Positions 27,195 to 35,612 of a DNA stretch of 64,000 nucleotides are shown here, in pieces (positions within the stretch are counted from its first letter, which is position 1; each line of letters begins with the position of its first letter). Source of the DNA: Enterobacter_D sp963521185 (GTDB lineage: Bacteria; Pseudomonadota; Gammaproteobacteria; Enterobacterales; Enterobacteriaceae); the NCBI GenBank assembly GCA_963521185.1, contig CAUQTV010000008.1, positions 91,375 through 155,374 of the forward strand. Direction: 5' to 3'. The translations under genes were made by a program, and so were the position numbers. The notes beneath the pieces were generated by a model. That model ran no database searches. It was given only the letters and a program-made list of their open reading frames with translations, and had not been told where the DNA came from.

Positions 27195-28166
27195 TCACCC
27201 CTTGCCTTTTACACTGCTGATAAACGTTGGACGGGCGGTTTTAGAGCCGAGGCTTTCAGCTTCGTTAAGTAATTTCAGCGCTTTATCGATTTCGCCTTTG
27301 GCAACGGCTTGCTTAATGCCCTGATTGAAGTAGTTTTCCGTATCGCTGAGCACCGGCTCGTGTTTCACGGCAGGGGCAGGTGCAGCGGCGGGTGCGGCCG
27401 CAGGTGCCGGTGCGCTGTAAGCGGCGGCAGGCGCGACATAGGCGGTGGCGGGCGCGGCGGTGTTACCGACGGTGACGGACGCCTGATTAGAGGATCCAAA
27501 CAGCGGGCCGACTAAAATGCTGGAGGTGGAGTTGTTGCTCACTTTTAGCTTCAGTTTGCCGTCGGTGACGTGGCGCGCAACCGGATCAGGAATATCCGGG
27601 ATCGCATTGCCCACGCCTTTTGCATAAGCCTTCGCCGGGTTGGTCATGGTGGTGGTTTTTTGCAGATCCTCCGGCGTGGTGAACACCAGCAGATACAGCT
27701 TCTGTTGCCCCAGCGCAGGCATGAGCTTCACCGAACCTTCGAGGCGATCTTCAGAGACGGCACCGGGCTCCTGATAGGCGAAATAGCTGCTAGGGAAGTA
27801 AGCCGACGGATTTAAATTCTGGTCCAGCACCAGCAGGTTAGGGGCAAAAATCGAGTGCTGCTTTTCACCGAGGCTGGTCAGCGTCACCGTTAATTCACCG
27901 ATGTTGGCGGGCACGCTGTAGGCCACCACTTTACCGCTGATGCCGGGTACGTTGAGGGTCTGACCGGTGGTTGCGACATCGGTGGCTTGCGTTTGGGACT
28001 GGGCGACGGGCGTCCAGGCCAGCTGTTGCAGCGCCGACGCCGGGATAGCCGGTGCGGCGGCGGTATTCTGCGGCACGATATTCACGTCGGCAAAGCTGAT
28101 GGCGGGCATACCGCCGAGGATCCCTGCGCTCAGGCAAAGCGCGACGAGCGTTTTTTTCATTTTCAT
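27195..28166 (-). CDS. malM: Maltose operon periplasmic protein MalM
   Basis: Periplasmic protein of unknown function that ends the malK-lamB-malM operon. The 323 residues have a signal peptide ending I-S-F-A before D-V-N-I-V-P-Q. A Pro/Ala-rich low-complexity linker (about residues 240-270) precedes the C-terminal domain N-Y-F-N-Q-G-I-K-Q-A-V-A-K-G; the linker is longer than I recall for E. coli MalM. Confidence 0.96.
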   Translation of the reverse strand: MKMKKTLVALCLSAGILGGMPAISFADVNIVPQNTAAAPAIPASALQQLAWTPVAQSQTQATDVATTGQTLNVPGISGKVVAYSVPANIGELTVTLTSLGEKQHSIFAPNLLVLDQNLNPSAYFPSSYFAYQEPGAVSEDRLEGSVKLMPALGQQKLYLLVFTTPEDLQKTTTMTNPAKAYAKGVGNAIPDIPDPVARHVTDGKLKLKVSNNSTSSILVGPLFGSSNQASVTVGNTAAPATAYVAPAAAYSAPAPAAAPAAAPAPAVKHEPVLSDTENYFNQGIKQAVAKGEIDKALKLLNEAESLGSKTARPTFISSVKGKG

Positions 28167-28247
28167 TGTTTTAACCTCAATACGCAGATTTGACGGTAGC
28201 CAGGCAATAGCGCGTCAGATCTCAAATGACTTAACTGATGAGGGTTA

Positions 28248-28267
28248 AGAGGGGCTTTCGCCCCTCT
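28248..28267 (-). terminator. Hairpin between lamB and malM
   Basis: Perfect 8-bp stem AGAGGGGC / GCCCCTCT with a 4-base loop just after the lamB stop, without a T-run. It more likely stabilises the lamB 3' end or attenuates malM than fully terminates. Confidence 0.55.
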
Positions 28268-28290
28268 CCGGTATAACGTTTACTGCGTAA

Positions 28291-29610
28291 TTACCACCAG
28301 ATTTCCATCTGTGCGCCGAAGGTGACTTCGTCGCTGTCGCCACGGCTGGTATTACCAAACGGCGTGAAATCACCGTTGGATGCGGCCAGTGATGTGGCGC
28401 TGCCGTTGTCAGCTTTCACGTAACCCCATTTCTCATCCCACTTGGCGTAGGTGGCGAAAACGCGGATGGCCGGACGGGACCAGATGCTGTCGCCCGCCTG
28501 CCACTGTTGGGCGAGGGTGATTTTGTACTGGTTGTTGGTCTCATCAACCTGCTGCGATTTCACGTTGTCGTAGCCCACTTCCAACAGGGTGCTCATGATC
28601 GGTGTCCATTTGTACATTGGACGCACACCGACGGTCCACCAGGTGTTGCCACGGTTGTTGTCGCGGTCGATATCCTGATACATGCCGACGTACATCATGT
28701 CCCAACGATCGCCCATCGAGATTGAACCGTGGTCCAGCACGCGGATCAGGCTGCCGTTGTTATCAACCGCGCCGCCGCGCGCCTGGCCTTTACCCTGAGA
28801 AATCATGGAGTCGGTTGCATACTGAACAACAAACTTGTTAAAGCCGGTGCCGATGGTTTGCGTATGTTCCGCAGTGAACATCCAGCCATCTTTCGTTGCG
28901 CCTGGCTCTAAGTAGTAATCGTCAGGAATGTTGGTGTGACCATAGTCCACACCTAATTCCAGCGCGCCGCCTGGGTTGGTTTCCATGCCGCCTAAACGAA
29001 CGTCGAAGACATCGTTCGGCACATCGTTGTTATAGGTTCTGATCCCTGTCGCCGGATCGATGTCACCGAACGCGGAGGAGCCGCCGGATTCAGACGAACG
29101 GGTTGCCGCAAAGGAGAGTTTACCGATGCCGACGTCAACGTTTTCAAGACCAGCACCAGGACCTGAGATATCCCAGTAGTAGAAGTCGATCATGTGAACG
29201 TCATGACGCTGGTAGAAGCGTTTACCGGCCCAGATATTCGCACCAGGCAGGGCGTCGATCAGGTTTTTACCGACGACGTTAAATTCACGGATCGCAGGGG
29301 TATTGCTGTCTTCCCAGTCGTTGATTTGATCGGATTTGTAAGCAATGTTGCTATCGAAATAGAAGCTCTTATCTGCTTCTTTCCACACTTCCTGGCCTAG
29401 CTTAATTTCAGCGTAGGTTTCACATTCGTTACCGAGACGGTATTTAGCGTCTGCACCGGTTGCCTGGAAACACTGTTGCGTACCACCGCTGCCTGTCCAG
29501 CCGATACCCGAACGGGCGTAGCCTTTGAAGTCGACAGCGCCGGCATGGGCAGACAGGATGCCTGCTGTAATGGCGACTGCCACTGGGAGTTTGCGCAGAG
29601 TAATCATCAT
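28291..29610 (-). CDS. lamB: Maltoporin LamB
   Basis: Trimeric outer-membrane channel for maltodextrins and the phage lambda receptor in E. coli. The start at 29610 (M-M-I-T-L-R-K-L-P) follows AGGAG and yields 439 residues with a signal peptide ending A-G-A before V-D-F-K-G-Y-A-R-S-G. The 18-strand barrel ends A-Q-M-E-I-W-W with terminal Trp. Surface loops differ from E. coli (for example the region near residue 155), as expected for phage-exposed parts. It starts 47 bases after malK. Confidence 0.98.
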   Translation of the reverse strand: MMITLRKLPVAVAITAGILSAHAGAVDFKGYARSGIGWTGSGGTQQCFQATGADAKYRLGNECETYAEIKLGQEVWKEADKSFYFDSNIAYKSDQINDWEDSNTPAIREFNVVGKNLIDALPGANIWAGKRFYQRHDVHMIDFYYWDISGPGAGLENVDVGIGKLSFAATRSSESGGSSAFGDIDPATGIRTYNNDVPNDVFDVRLGGMETNPGGALELGVDYGHTNIPDDYYLEPGATKDGWMFTAEHTQTIGTGFNKFVVQYATDSMISQGKGQARGGAVDNNGSLIRVLDHGSISMGDRWDMMYVGMYQDIDRDNNRGNTWWTVGVRPMYKWTPIMSTLLEVGYDNVKSQQVDETNNQYKITLAQQWQAGDSIWSRPAIRVFATYAKWDEKWGYVKADNGSATSLAASNGDFTPFGNTSRGDSDEVTFGAQMEIWW

Positions 29611-29657
29611 TCTATCTCCTGAGAGCTTTGCTTTGCTTTTCTTTGTAATGGGAATGC

Positions 29658-30767
29658 TTAAACGCCTGGCTCCTGATGCAACCGACGACAAGCAGTGCCA
29701 TCCTCACGGAACAGATGGCAGCGCTCCGGCGGCAAGCCGATAGCGAATGTGGCACCCTCTTCTACCAACACCACGTCAGTCTGGCGATACACCAGGTTCT
29801 GACGGATGGCGGGGATTTGGATATGAATCTGTGTTTCATGACCTAACTGCTCGACGACCTGAACCATGCCCTCCAGGGTGACATCGGCGATGTCGCTGGG
29901 CAGCAGGTGCTCCGGACGAATACCGAGAGACATGTTTGCGCCGACCTGCACATGGGTGCTTTCAACCGGCAGCCAGACCTGCTGACGGTTCGGCAGTTCC
30001 ACCTGCACCTGATCAATGGCGGTGGCGGTGACTTTCACCGGCAGGAAGTTCATCTTCGGCGAGCCAATAAAGCCTGCAACGAAGCGGTCCGCCGGGTAGT
30101 GATAGAGTTCAAGCGGCTTGCCGACCTGCGCCACGCGCCCGGCATCCAGCACCACAATTTTGTCCGCCAGCGTCATCGCTTCCACCTGGTCATGGGTCAC
30201 GTAAATCATCGTGCGTCCCAGGCGTTTGTGCAGGCGGGAGATCTCAATGCGCATCTGTACGCGCAGTGCGGCGTCGAGGTTCGACAGCGGCTCATCGAGC
30301 AGGAACACGCGCGGTTCGGCCACCAGCGTGCGGCCGATCGCCACGCGCTGACGCTGACCGCCGGAAAGCGCCTTCGGTTTGCGATCCAGCAAATGCCCCA
30401 GTTGCAGCACGTCGGCAACCTGAGCAACGCGCTGTTTGATCGTCTCTTTTTTCGCGCCCGCCAGCTTCAGACCAAAGGACATGTTTTCAGCGACGGAAAG
30501 GTGGGGATAGAGGGCATAAGACTGGAACACCATGCCGACGCCGCGCTCAGCGGGCGGGATGTCATTCATGCGGGTGTCGCCAATAAATAAATCACCGCTG
30601 GTGATGGTTTCCAGCCCGGCAATCATGCGCAGAAGTGTCGATTTACCACAGCCTGACGGACCGACAAACACCACAAACTCGCCTTCATTAATAACGAGAT
30701 TGATCTCTTTCGATACGACAACGTCACCCCAGGCTTTCGTTACGTTCTGCAACTCCACGCTCGCCAT
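29658..30767 (-). CDS. malK: Maltose/maltodextrin import ATPase MalK
   Basis: ATPase subunit of the MalFGK2 importer, which also restrains the activator MalT and is the target of enzyme IIA-Glc. The 369 residues contain Walker A G-P-S-G-C-G-K-S-T (36-44), signature L-S-G-G-Q-R-Q-R-V-A, Walker B V-F-L-L-D-E-P and the His switch V-T-H-D. The C-terminal regulatory domain is complete. It is first in malK-lamB-malM and divergent from malEFG. Confidence 0.98.
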   Translation of the reverse strand: MASVELQNVTKAWGDVVVSKEINLVINEGEFVVFVGPSGCGKSTLLRMIAGLETITSGDLFIGDTRMNDIPPAERGVGMVFQSYALYPHLSVAENMSFGLKLAGAKKETIKQRVAQVADVLQLGHLLDRKPKALSGGQRQRVAIGRTLVAEPRVFLLDEPLSNLDAALRVQMRIEISRLHKRLGRTMIYVTHDQVEAMTLADKIVVLDAGRVAQVGKPLELYHYPADRFVAGFIGSPKMNFLPVKVTATAIDQVQVELPNRQQVWLPVESTHVQVGANMSLGIRPEHLLPSDIADVTLEGMVQVVEQLGHETQIHIQIPAIRQNLVYRQTDVVLVEEGATFAIGLPPERCHLFREDGTACRRLHQEPGV

Positions 30768-31128
30768 GCCCTTCTCCCTTCGTTACTGCGCTCACACCTT
30801 CAAGATGGGCCGACTATGCGTGATTCATAACTTTGGTGAATCCTCCACCCCTCTCTTTTTTATGGGGGAGGAGACGGGAGGATGAGGCGACCGGGTCTGC
30901 CCTCACAAGTTCCCTGCTTTAGCGATTTTCGTGATGGAGGCGGCAAAAATAGCCGCTGATTTATGTGCGCTACTGCTCATAACACTGATTTATGCAAAGC
31001 CGATCACATAAAGCGGGGGTGGGGCGTAGGCCCAAGGAGGATGAGAAGCGCTTGTCAAAACAGGAGACTGAGAAGCGTTAAGCCACCTCTGTGTATCTAC
31101 GAGCACATCACCAAAAAGGATGGGAGAT
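30768..31128. promoter_or_regulatory. Divergent malK/malE control region with MalT-like boxes
   Basis: This gap of 361 bases separates malK from malE. Sequences close to the MalT box (GGGGAKGAGG) occur at 30841-30851 on the minus strand, at about 30864-30873 and 30876-30887 on the plus strand, and at 31036-31045 (GGAGGATGAG) near malE. In E. coli several MalT sites and CRP sites between these genes activate both operons together. The individual box boundaries are my reading; no gene is present in the gap. Confidence 0.7.
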
Positions 31129-32319
31129 ATGAAAATCAAAACTGGCGCAGGCATCCTCGCATTGTCAGCGTTAACGACGATGATGTTTACCGCCCCGGCT
31201 CTCGCCAAGATTGAAGAAGGTAAGCTGGTTATCTGGATCAACGGCGATAAAGGCTACAACGGCCTCGCTGAAGTGGGTAAAAAATTCGAAAAAGATACCG
31301 GCATTAAAGTGACCGTTGAACACCCGGATAAACTGGAAGAGAAATACCCGCAGGTGGCAGCGACCGGCGACGGCCCGGACATCATCTTCTGGGCGCATGA
31401 CCGTTTTGGCGGCTACGCGCAGTCTGGTCTGCTGGCAGAGGTGACGCCGGACAAAGCCTTCCAGGACAAACTCTTCCCGTTTACCTGGGACGCGGTGCGC
31501 TATAACGGCAAAATCATCGCCTACCCGATCTCCGTGGAATCCCTGTCGCTGATTTACAACAAAGACCTGGTACCGAACCCGCCGAAAACCTGGGAAGAGA
31601 TCCCGGCGCTGGATAAAGAACTGAAAGCGAAAGGTAAGAGCGCGCTGATGTTCAACCTGCAAGAGCCGTACTTTACCTGGCCGATCATTGCCGCTGACGG
31701 CGGTTACGCCTTCAAATACGCCAACGGCAAGTACGACGTGAAAGACGTCGGCGTGGACAGCGCAGGCGCGAAAGCGGGCCTCGGCTTCCTGGTGGATTTG
31801 ATCAAAAACAAACACATGAACGCCGATACCGATTACTCCATCGCGGAAGCCGCTTTCAACAAAGGCGAAACCGCAATGACAATCAACGGCCCCTGGGCGT
31901 GGGCCAACATCGATAAGAGCAAAATCAATTACGGCGTAACCCAACTGCCAACCTTCAAAGGCAAAGCGTCTAAGCCGTTCGTGGGCGTGCTGAGCGCCGG
32001 GATCAACGCCGCCAGCCCGAACAAAGAGCTGGCAAAAGAGTTCCTCGAAAACTACTTGCTGACCGACCAGGGCCTGGCGGAAGTGAACAAGGATAAACCG
32101 TTGGGCGCAGTGGCCCTGAAATCCTATCAGGAGCAGTTAGCGAAAGATCCGCGCATTGCCGCCACCATGGCGAACGCGCAAACCGGTGAAATCATGCCGA
32201 ACGTTCCGCAGATGGCCGCCTTCTGGTACGCCGTACGCACGGCGGTGATCAACGCCGCCAGCGGTCGTCAGACGGTAGATGCTGCACTGAAAGATGCACA
32301 GGGTCGTATTACGAAGTAA
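31129..32319 (+). CDS. malE: Periplasmic maltose-binding protein MalE
   Basis: Binds maltose and maltodextrins in the periplasm and delivers them to MalFGK2, and serves the Tar receptor in E. coli. The start at 31129 (M-K-I-K-T-G-A) follows GGGAG and gives 396 residues; an in-frame ATG three codons earlier is not used in the family. Signal peptide ends A-P-A-L-A before K-I-E-E-G-K-L-V-I-W. The C-terminus reads A-L-K-D-A-Q-G-R-I-T-K. Confidence 0.99.
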   Translation: MKIKTGAGILALSALTTMMFTAPALAKIEEGKLVIWINGDKGYNGLAEVGKKFEKDTGIKVTVEHPDKLEEKYPQVAATGDGPDIIFWAHDRFGGYAQSGLLAEVTPDKAFQDKLFPFTWDAVRYNGKIIAYPISVESLSLIYNKDLVPNPPKTWEEIPALDKELKAKGKSALMFNLQEPYFTWPIIAADGGYAFKYANGKYDVKDVGVDSAGAKAGLGFLVDLIKNKHMNADTDYSIAEAAFNKGETAMTINGPWAWANIDKSKINYGVTQLPTFKGKASKPFVGVLSAGINAASPNKELAKEFLENYLLTDQGLAEVNKDKPLGAVALKSYQEQLAKDPRIAATMANAQTGEIMPNVPQMAAFWYAVRTAVINAASGRQTVDAALKDAQGRITK

Positions 32320-32327
32320 GCACAAGT

Positions 32328-32456
32328 CCCCTCACCCCGGCCCTCTCCCCAGGGAGAGGGGGAAAGGCGCCCGGTCAGTCCCCTCTCCCAGGGGAGAGGG
32401 GGAAAGGCGCTCGATCGGTCCCCTCTCCCTCCGGGAGAGGGTTAGGGTGAGGGGCG
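32328..32456. repeat. Cluster of three REP-like palindromes between malE and malF
   Basis: Three CCCTCTCCC ... GGGAGAGGG hairpins follow each other, with GGGAAAGGCGC spacers and terminal CTCACCCCGGC and GTTAGGGTGAGGGG flanks in inverted orientation. The cluster fills the malE-malF gap. E. coli also has REP sequences at this junction, where they stabilise the upstream malE mRNA; the same role is likely here although the element family differs. Confidence 0.9.
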
Positions 32457-32490
32457 AGAACTGTTTAATTGCTGTTGAGGAAGAATCCCC

Positions 32491-34035
32491 ATGGATGTCG
32501 TTAAAAAGAGTCATTGGTGGCAAAGCGAGACGCTGAAATGGTCAGTGATTGCCCTGCTTGGTCTGCTGGTGGGTTATCTTGTTGTATTGATGTATGTCCA
32601 GGGGGAATACCTGTTTGCCATCATGACGCTGATATTAAGCTCTGCTGGCCTCTATATTTTCGCCAACCGTAAAACCTACGCCTGGCGCTACGTTTACCCC
32701 GGCATGGCGGGCATGGGCCTGTTCGTGCTGTTTCCGCTGGTGTGCACCATCGCCATTGCCTTTACCAACTACAGTAGCACCAACCAGCTGACCCAGGAGC
32801 GCGCCGAACAGGTGCTGATGGATCGCTCGTATCAGGCGGGCAAGACCTACGAGTTTGGCCTCTACCCGGCTGGCAGCGACTGGCAGTTAGCGCTCACCGA
32901 CGGCGAGAGCGGCAAGCATTATCTCTCTGAGCCGTTCAAATTTGGCGGCGCGCAAAAACTTACCCTGAAAGACGCAGAGGCGATCCCGGCGGGCGAACGC
33001 GCCAACCTGCGCGTTATCACGCAAAACCGCCAGGCGCTGAACCAGCTGACCGCCGTACTGCCCGACAACAGCAACGTGATAATGAGTTCGCTGCGCCAGT
33101 TCTCCGGCACGCGCCCGCTGTACACGCGCGCGGATGACGGTACGCTGCTCAACAATCAAAGCGGCGTCAAATACCGCCCAAACAACGATGCGGGCTACTA
33201 CCAGGCGCTTAACGCCGACGGCAACTGGGGCGACGAAAAACTCAGTCCGGGTTATACCGTCACCATCGGCTGGGATAACTTCATGCGTGTGTTTACCGAT
33301 GAAGGGATCCAGAAACCGTTCTTCGCGATTTTCGTCTGGACGGTGATTTTCAGCCTGCTGACGGTGGTGCTGACGGTCGCCGTGGGCATGGTGCTGGCGT
33401 GCGTGGTGCAGTGGGAATCCCTGCGCGGCAAGGCAATTTATCGCGTACTGCTGATCCTGCCCTACGCCGTGCCTTCGTTCATCTCTATTTTGATTTTCAA
33501 AGGGTTATTTAACCAGAGCTTCGGTGAAATCAACCTGATGCTCAGCACGCTGTTCGGCATTAAGCCCGCGTGGTTTAGCGACCCGACCACCGCCCGTTCG
33601 ATGATCGTGATCGTTAACACCTGGCTGGGTTATCCCTACATGATGATCCTGTGCATGGGGCTGCTGAAAGCCATCCCGGACGATTTATACGAAGCCTCGG
33701 CGATGGACGGCGCAGGCCCGTTCCAGAACTTCTTTAAGATCACCTTTCCGCTGCTGATTAAGCCGCTCACGCCGCTGATGATCGCCAGTTTCGCCTTTAA
33801 CTTTAACAACTTCGTGCTGATCCAACTGCTGACCAACGGCGGCCCGGACCGACTCGGCACCACGACGCCTGCCGGGTATACCGATTTGCTGGTGAGCTAC
33901 ACCTACCGTATCGCCTTTGAAGGCGGCGGCGGGCAGGACTTTGGCCTGGCGGCGGCCATCGCGACGCTGATCTTCCTGCTGGTCGGGGCTTTAGCGATTA
34001 TTAACCTCAAAGCCACGCGCATGAAGTTTGATTAA
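32491..34035 (+). CDS. malF: Maltose permease subunit MalF
   Basis: Membrane subunit of the MalFGK2 importer that lines the path and holds the sugar. The 514 residues have eight predicted membrane helices, with the large periplasmic P2 loop at about 95-270 and the cytoplasmic EAA loop E-A-S-A-M-D-G-A-G-P-F-Q near 400 that docks MalK. It is preceded by TGAGGAAG and follows malE across the REP cluster. Confidence 0.98.
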   Translation: MDVVKKSHWWQSETLKWSVIALLGLLVGYLVVLMYVQGEYLFAIMTLILSSAGLYIFANRKTYAWRYVYPGMAGMGLFVLFPLVCTIAIAFTNYSSTNQLTQERAEQVLMDRSYQAGKTYEFGLYPAGSDWQLALTDGESGKHYLSEPFKFGGAQKLTLKDAEAIPAGERANLRVITQNRQALNQLTAVLPDNSNVIMSSLRQFSGTRPLYTRADDGTLLNNQSGVKYRPNNDAGYYQALNADGNWGDEKLSPGYTVTIGWDNFMRVFTDEGIQKPFFAIFVWTVIFSLLTVVLTVAVGMVLACVVQWESLRGKAIYRVLLILPYAVPSFISILIFKGLFNQSFGEINLMLSTLFGIKPAWFSDPTTARSMIVIVNTWLGYPYMMILCMGLLKAIPDDLYEASAMDGAGPFQNFFKITFPLLIKPLTPLMIASFAFNFNNFVLIQLLTNGGPDRLGTTTPAGYTDLLVSYTYRIAFEGGGGQDFGLAAAIATLIFLLVGALAIINLKATRMKFD

Positions 34036-34049
34036 GGGAGATAACGACA

Positions 34050-34940
34050 ATGGCTATGGTTCAACCGAAATCACAAAAAGTCCGTTTACTGGTCACGCAT
34101 CTGGGCCTGCTGATTTTTATCGCCGCCATTATGTTTCCGCTGCTGATGGTGATCGCCATTTCGCTGCGTCCGGGCAACTTTGCCACCGGCAGTCTGATCC
34201 CGGACCAGGTGTCGTGGGAGCACTGGAAGCTGGCGCTCGGGTTTAGCGTGGAACACGCGGACGGACGCGTCACGCCGCCGCCCTTCCCGGTGCTGCTGTG
34301 GCTGTGGAACTCGATCAAAATCGCCTGCATCACGGCGATTGGCATTGTGGCGCTTTCCACCACCTGCGCTTACGCCTTTGCCCGCATGCGTTTTCCTGGC
34401 AAAGCCACGCTGTTAAAAAGCATGCTGATTTTCCAGATGTTCCCGGCGGTACTGTCGCTGGTGGCGCTGTACGCGCTGTTTGACCGTCTGGGGCAGTACA
34501 TTCCGTTTATTGGTTTAAACACGCACGGTGGAGTGATCTTCGCCTATCTTGGCGGTATCGCGCTGCATGTGTGGACCATTAAAGGCTATTTCGAAACCAT
34601 CGATGGCTCGCTGGAGGAAGCGGCCGCGCTGGATGGCGCAACACCGTGGCAGGCGTTTCGCCTGGTGCTGCTGCCGCTTTCGGTACCGATTCTGGCGGTG
34701 GTGTTTATCCTGTCGTTTATTGCCGCCATTACCGAAGTCCCGGTCGCCTCGCTGTTGCTGCGTGATGTTAACAGCTACACCCTGGCGGTCGGTATGCAGC
34801 AGTATCTCAACCCGCAAAACTATTTGTGGGGCGATTTCGCCGCTGCGGCTGTACTTTCTGCAATCCCTATTACCGCCGTGTTCCTGCTGGCTCAGCGCTG
34901 GCTGGTGAACGGTCTGACGGCGGGCGGGGTGAAAGGTTAA
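34050..34940 (+). CDS. malG: Maltose permease subunit MalG
   Basis: Second membrane subunit of the maltose importer. The 296 residues have six membrane helices, the EAA loop E-E-A-A-A-L-D-G-A-T-P-W-Q-A-F, and the C-terminal tail G-L-T-A-G-G-V-K-G that reaches into the MalK dimer in the E. coli structure. It starts 14 bases after malF, with a GGGAG binding site. Confidence 0.98.
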   Translation: MAMVQPKSQKVRLLVTHLGLLIFIAAIMFPLLMVIAISLRPGNFATGSLIPDQVSWEHWKLALGFSVEHADGRVTPPPFPVLLWLWNSIKIACITAIGIVALSTTCAYAFARMRFPGKATLLKSMLIFQMFPAVLSLVALYALFDRLGQYIPFIGLNTHGGVIFAYLGGIALHVWTIKGYFETIDGSLEEAAALDGATPWQAFRLVLLPLSVPILAVVFILSFIAAITEVPVASLLLRDVNSYTLAVGMQQYLNPQNYLWGDFAAAAVLSAIPITAVFLLAQRWLVNGLTAGGVKG

Positions 34941-35001
34941 GTTTCATTGTTATAAGCCACTGCAACCCTCAACCTGTTTGACCCTAACTTGTGACTGTTT
35001 T

Positions 35002-35028
35002 GGCGCTCCCCGGAGCGCCTTTTTTTTA
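35002..35028. terminator. Terminator between malG and psiE
   Basis: GGCGCTCC / GGAGCGCC hairpin followed by eight T residues at the end of malEFG. It touches the psiE stop. In E. coli, xylE lies between malG and psiE; it is absent here. Confidence 0.92.
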
Positions 35029-35436
35029 TTCGCGCTTCAGCCGTTTCGAGTTACACAACCAGAGCGTGATCACCAGCAGCAGGATCGCGCCTGAGTAGAT
35101 CAGCACGTCCATCGGCGATTTATGATCGACGATGATCAGACGCACGATTGCCGTAATGCCAATGTAGATAAAATAGCGCAGGGGAAAGTGATAACCGGAC
35201 TGAAAGTACTTCACAATCAGCGCGATAAATTCGAAATAGAGAAAATAGACCACCAGGCCTTCCACCAGCGCATATTTGCTGGTTTGCTCCGGCGCAAAAA
35301 GCGCATCCGCCAGATGCAGCGTCTCTTTCCCCAGGAAAACCACCAGAATAAGGCCAAGGCTTAGCAGACCTAAACTCAGCACGGTCTGCAAAATGGTTGA
35401 GATGAACTCAACGCGTGGACGAGTGAGTGACGTCAT
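35026..35436 (-). CDS. psiE: Phosphate-starvation-inducible membrane protein PsiE
   Basis: Inner-membrane protein of unknown function with four hydrophobic segments. The start at 35436 (M-T-S-L-T-R-P-R-V-E-F) gives 136 residues as in E. coli; the reading frame continues 14 codons upstream without family similarity. The end C-N-S-K-R-L-K-R-E is identical to E. coli. In E. coli it is induced by phosphate starvation through PhoB. Confidence 0.96.
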   Translation of the reverse strand: MTSLTRPRVEFISTILQTVLSLGLLSLGLILVVFLGKETLHLADALFAPEQTSKYALVEGLVVYFLYFEFIALIVKYFQSGYHFPLRYFIYIGITAIVRLIIVDHKSPMDVLIYSGAILLLVITLWLCNSKRLKRE

Positions 35437-35530
35437 ACAGCACCTCATTGACAGGGGTGAGCTTCCTGTATAACGCAAAAATGTGACGGGGATCTATATT
35501 TTTTGTTTATGTTTGGCGCATTCGCTTTCC

Positions 35531-35604
35531 TGCCGGGCGGCACTGCGTTTGCCCGGCCTACAAAAACACTCTCGTAGGCCCGGTAAGCGCAGCGCCACCG
35601 GGCA
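35531..35604. repeat. BIME: two inverted REP units between yjbH and psiE
   Basis: TGCCGGGCGGCACTGCG ... CCCGGCCTAC and its inverted partner GTAGGCCCGGTAAGCG ... ACCGGGCA are separated by about 13 bases. This is an E. coli-type mosaic element, unlike the CCCTCTCCC class elsewhere in the window. Confidence 0.9.
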
Positions 35605-35612
35605 AGCAAGCG

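Noticed and set aside
32328..32456. Possible CRISPR-like array
   Set aside because: The repeats are inverted hairpins with near-identical spacers, not direct repeats with unique spacers, and no cas genes are present. No CRISPR array is seen in the window.
32294..32536. Small frames across the malE-malF gap
   Set aside because: They consist of REP palindrome repeats read as codons.
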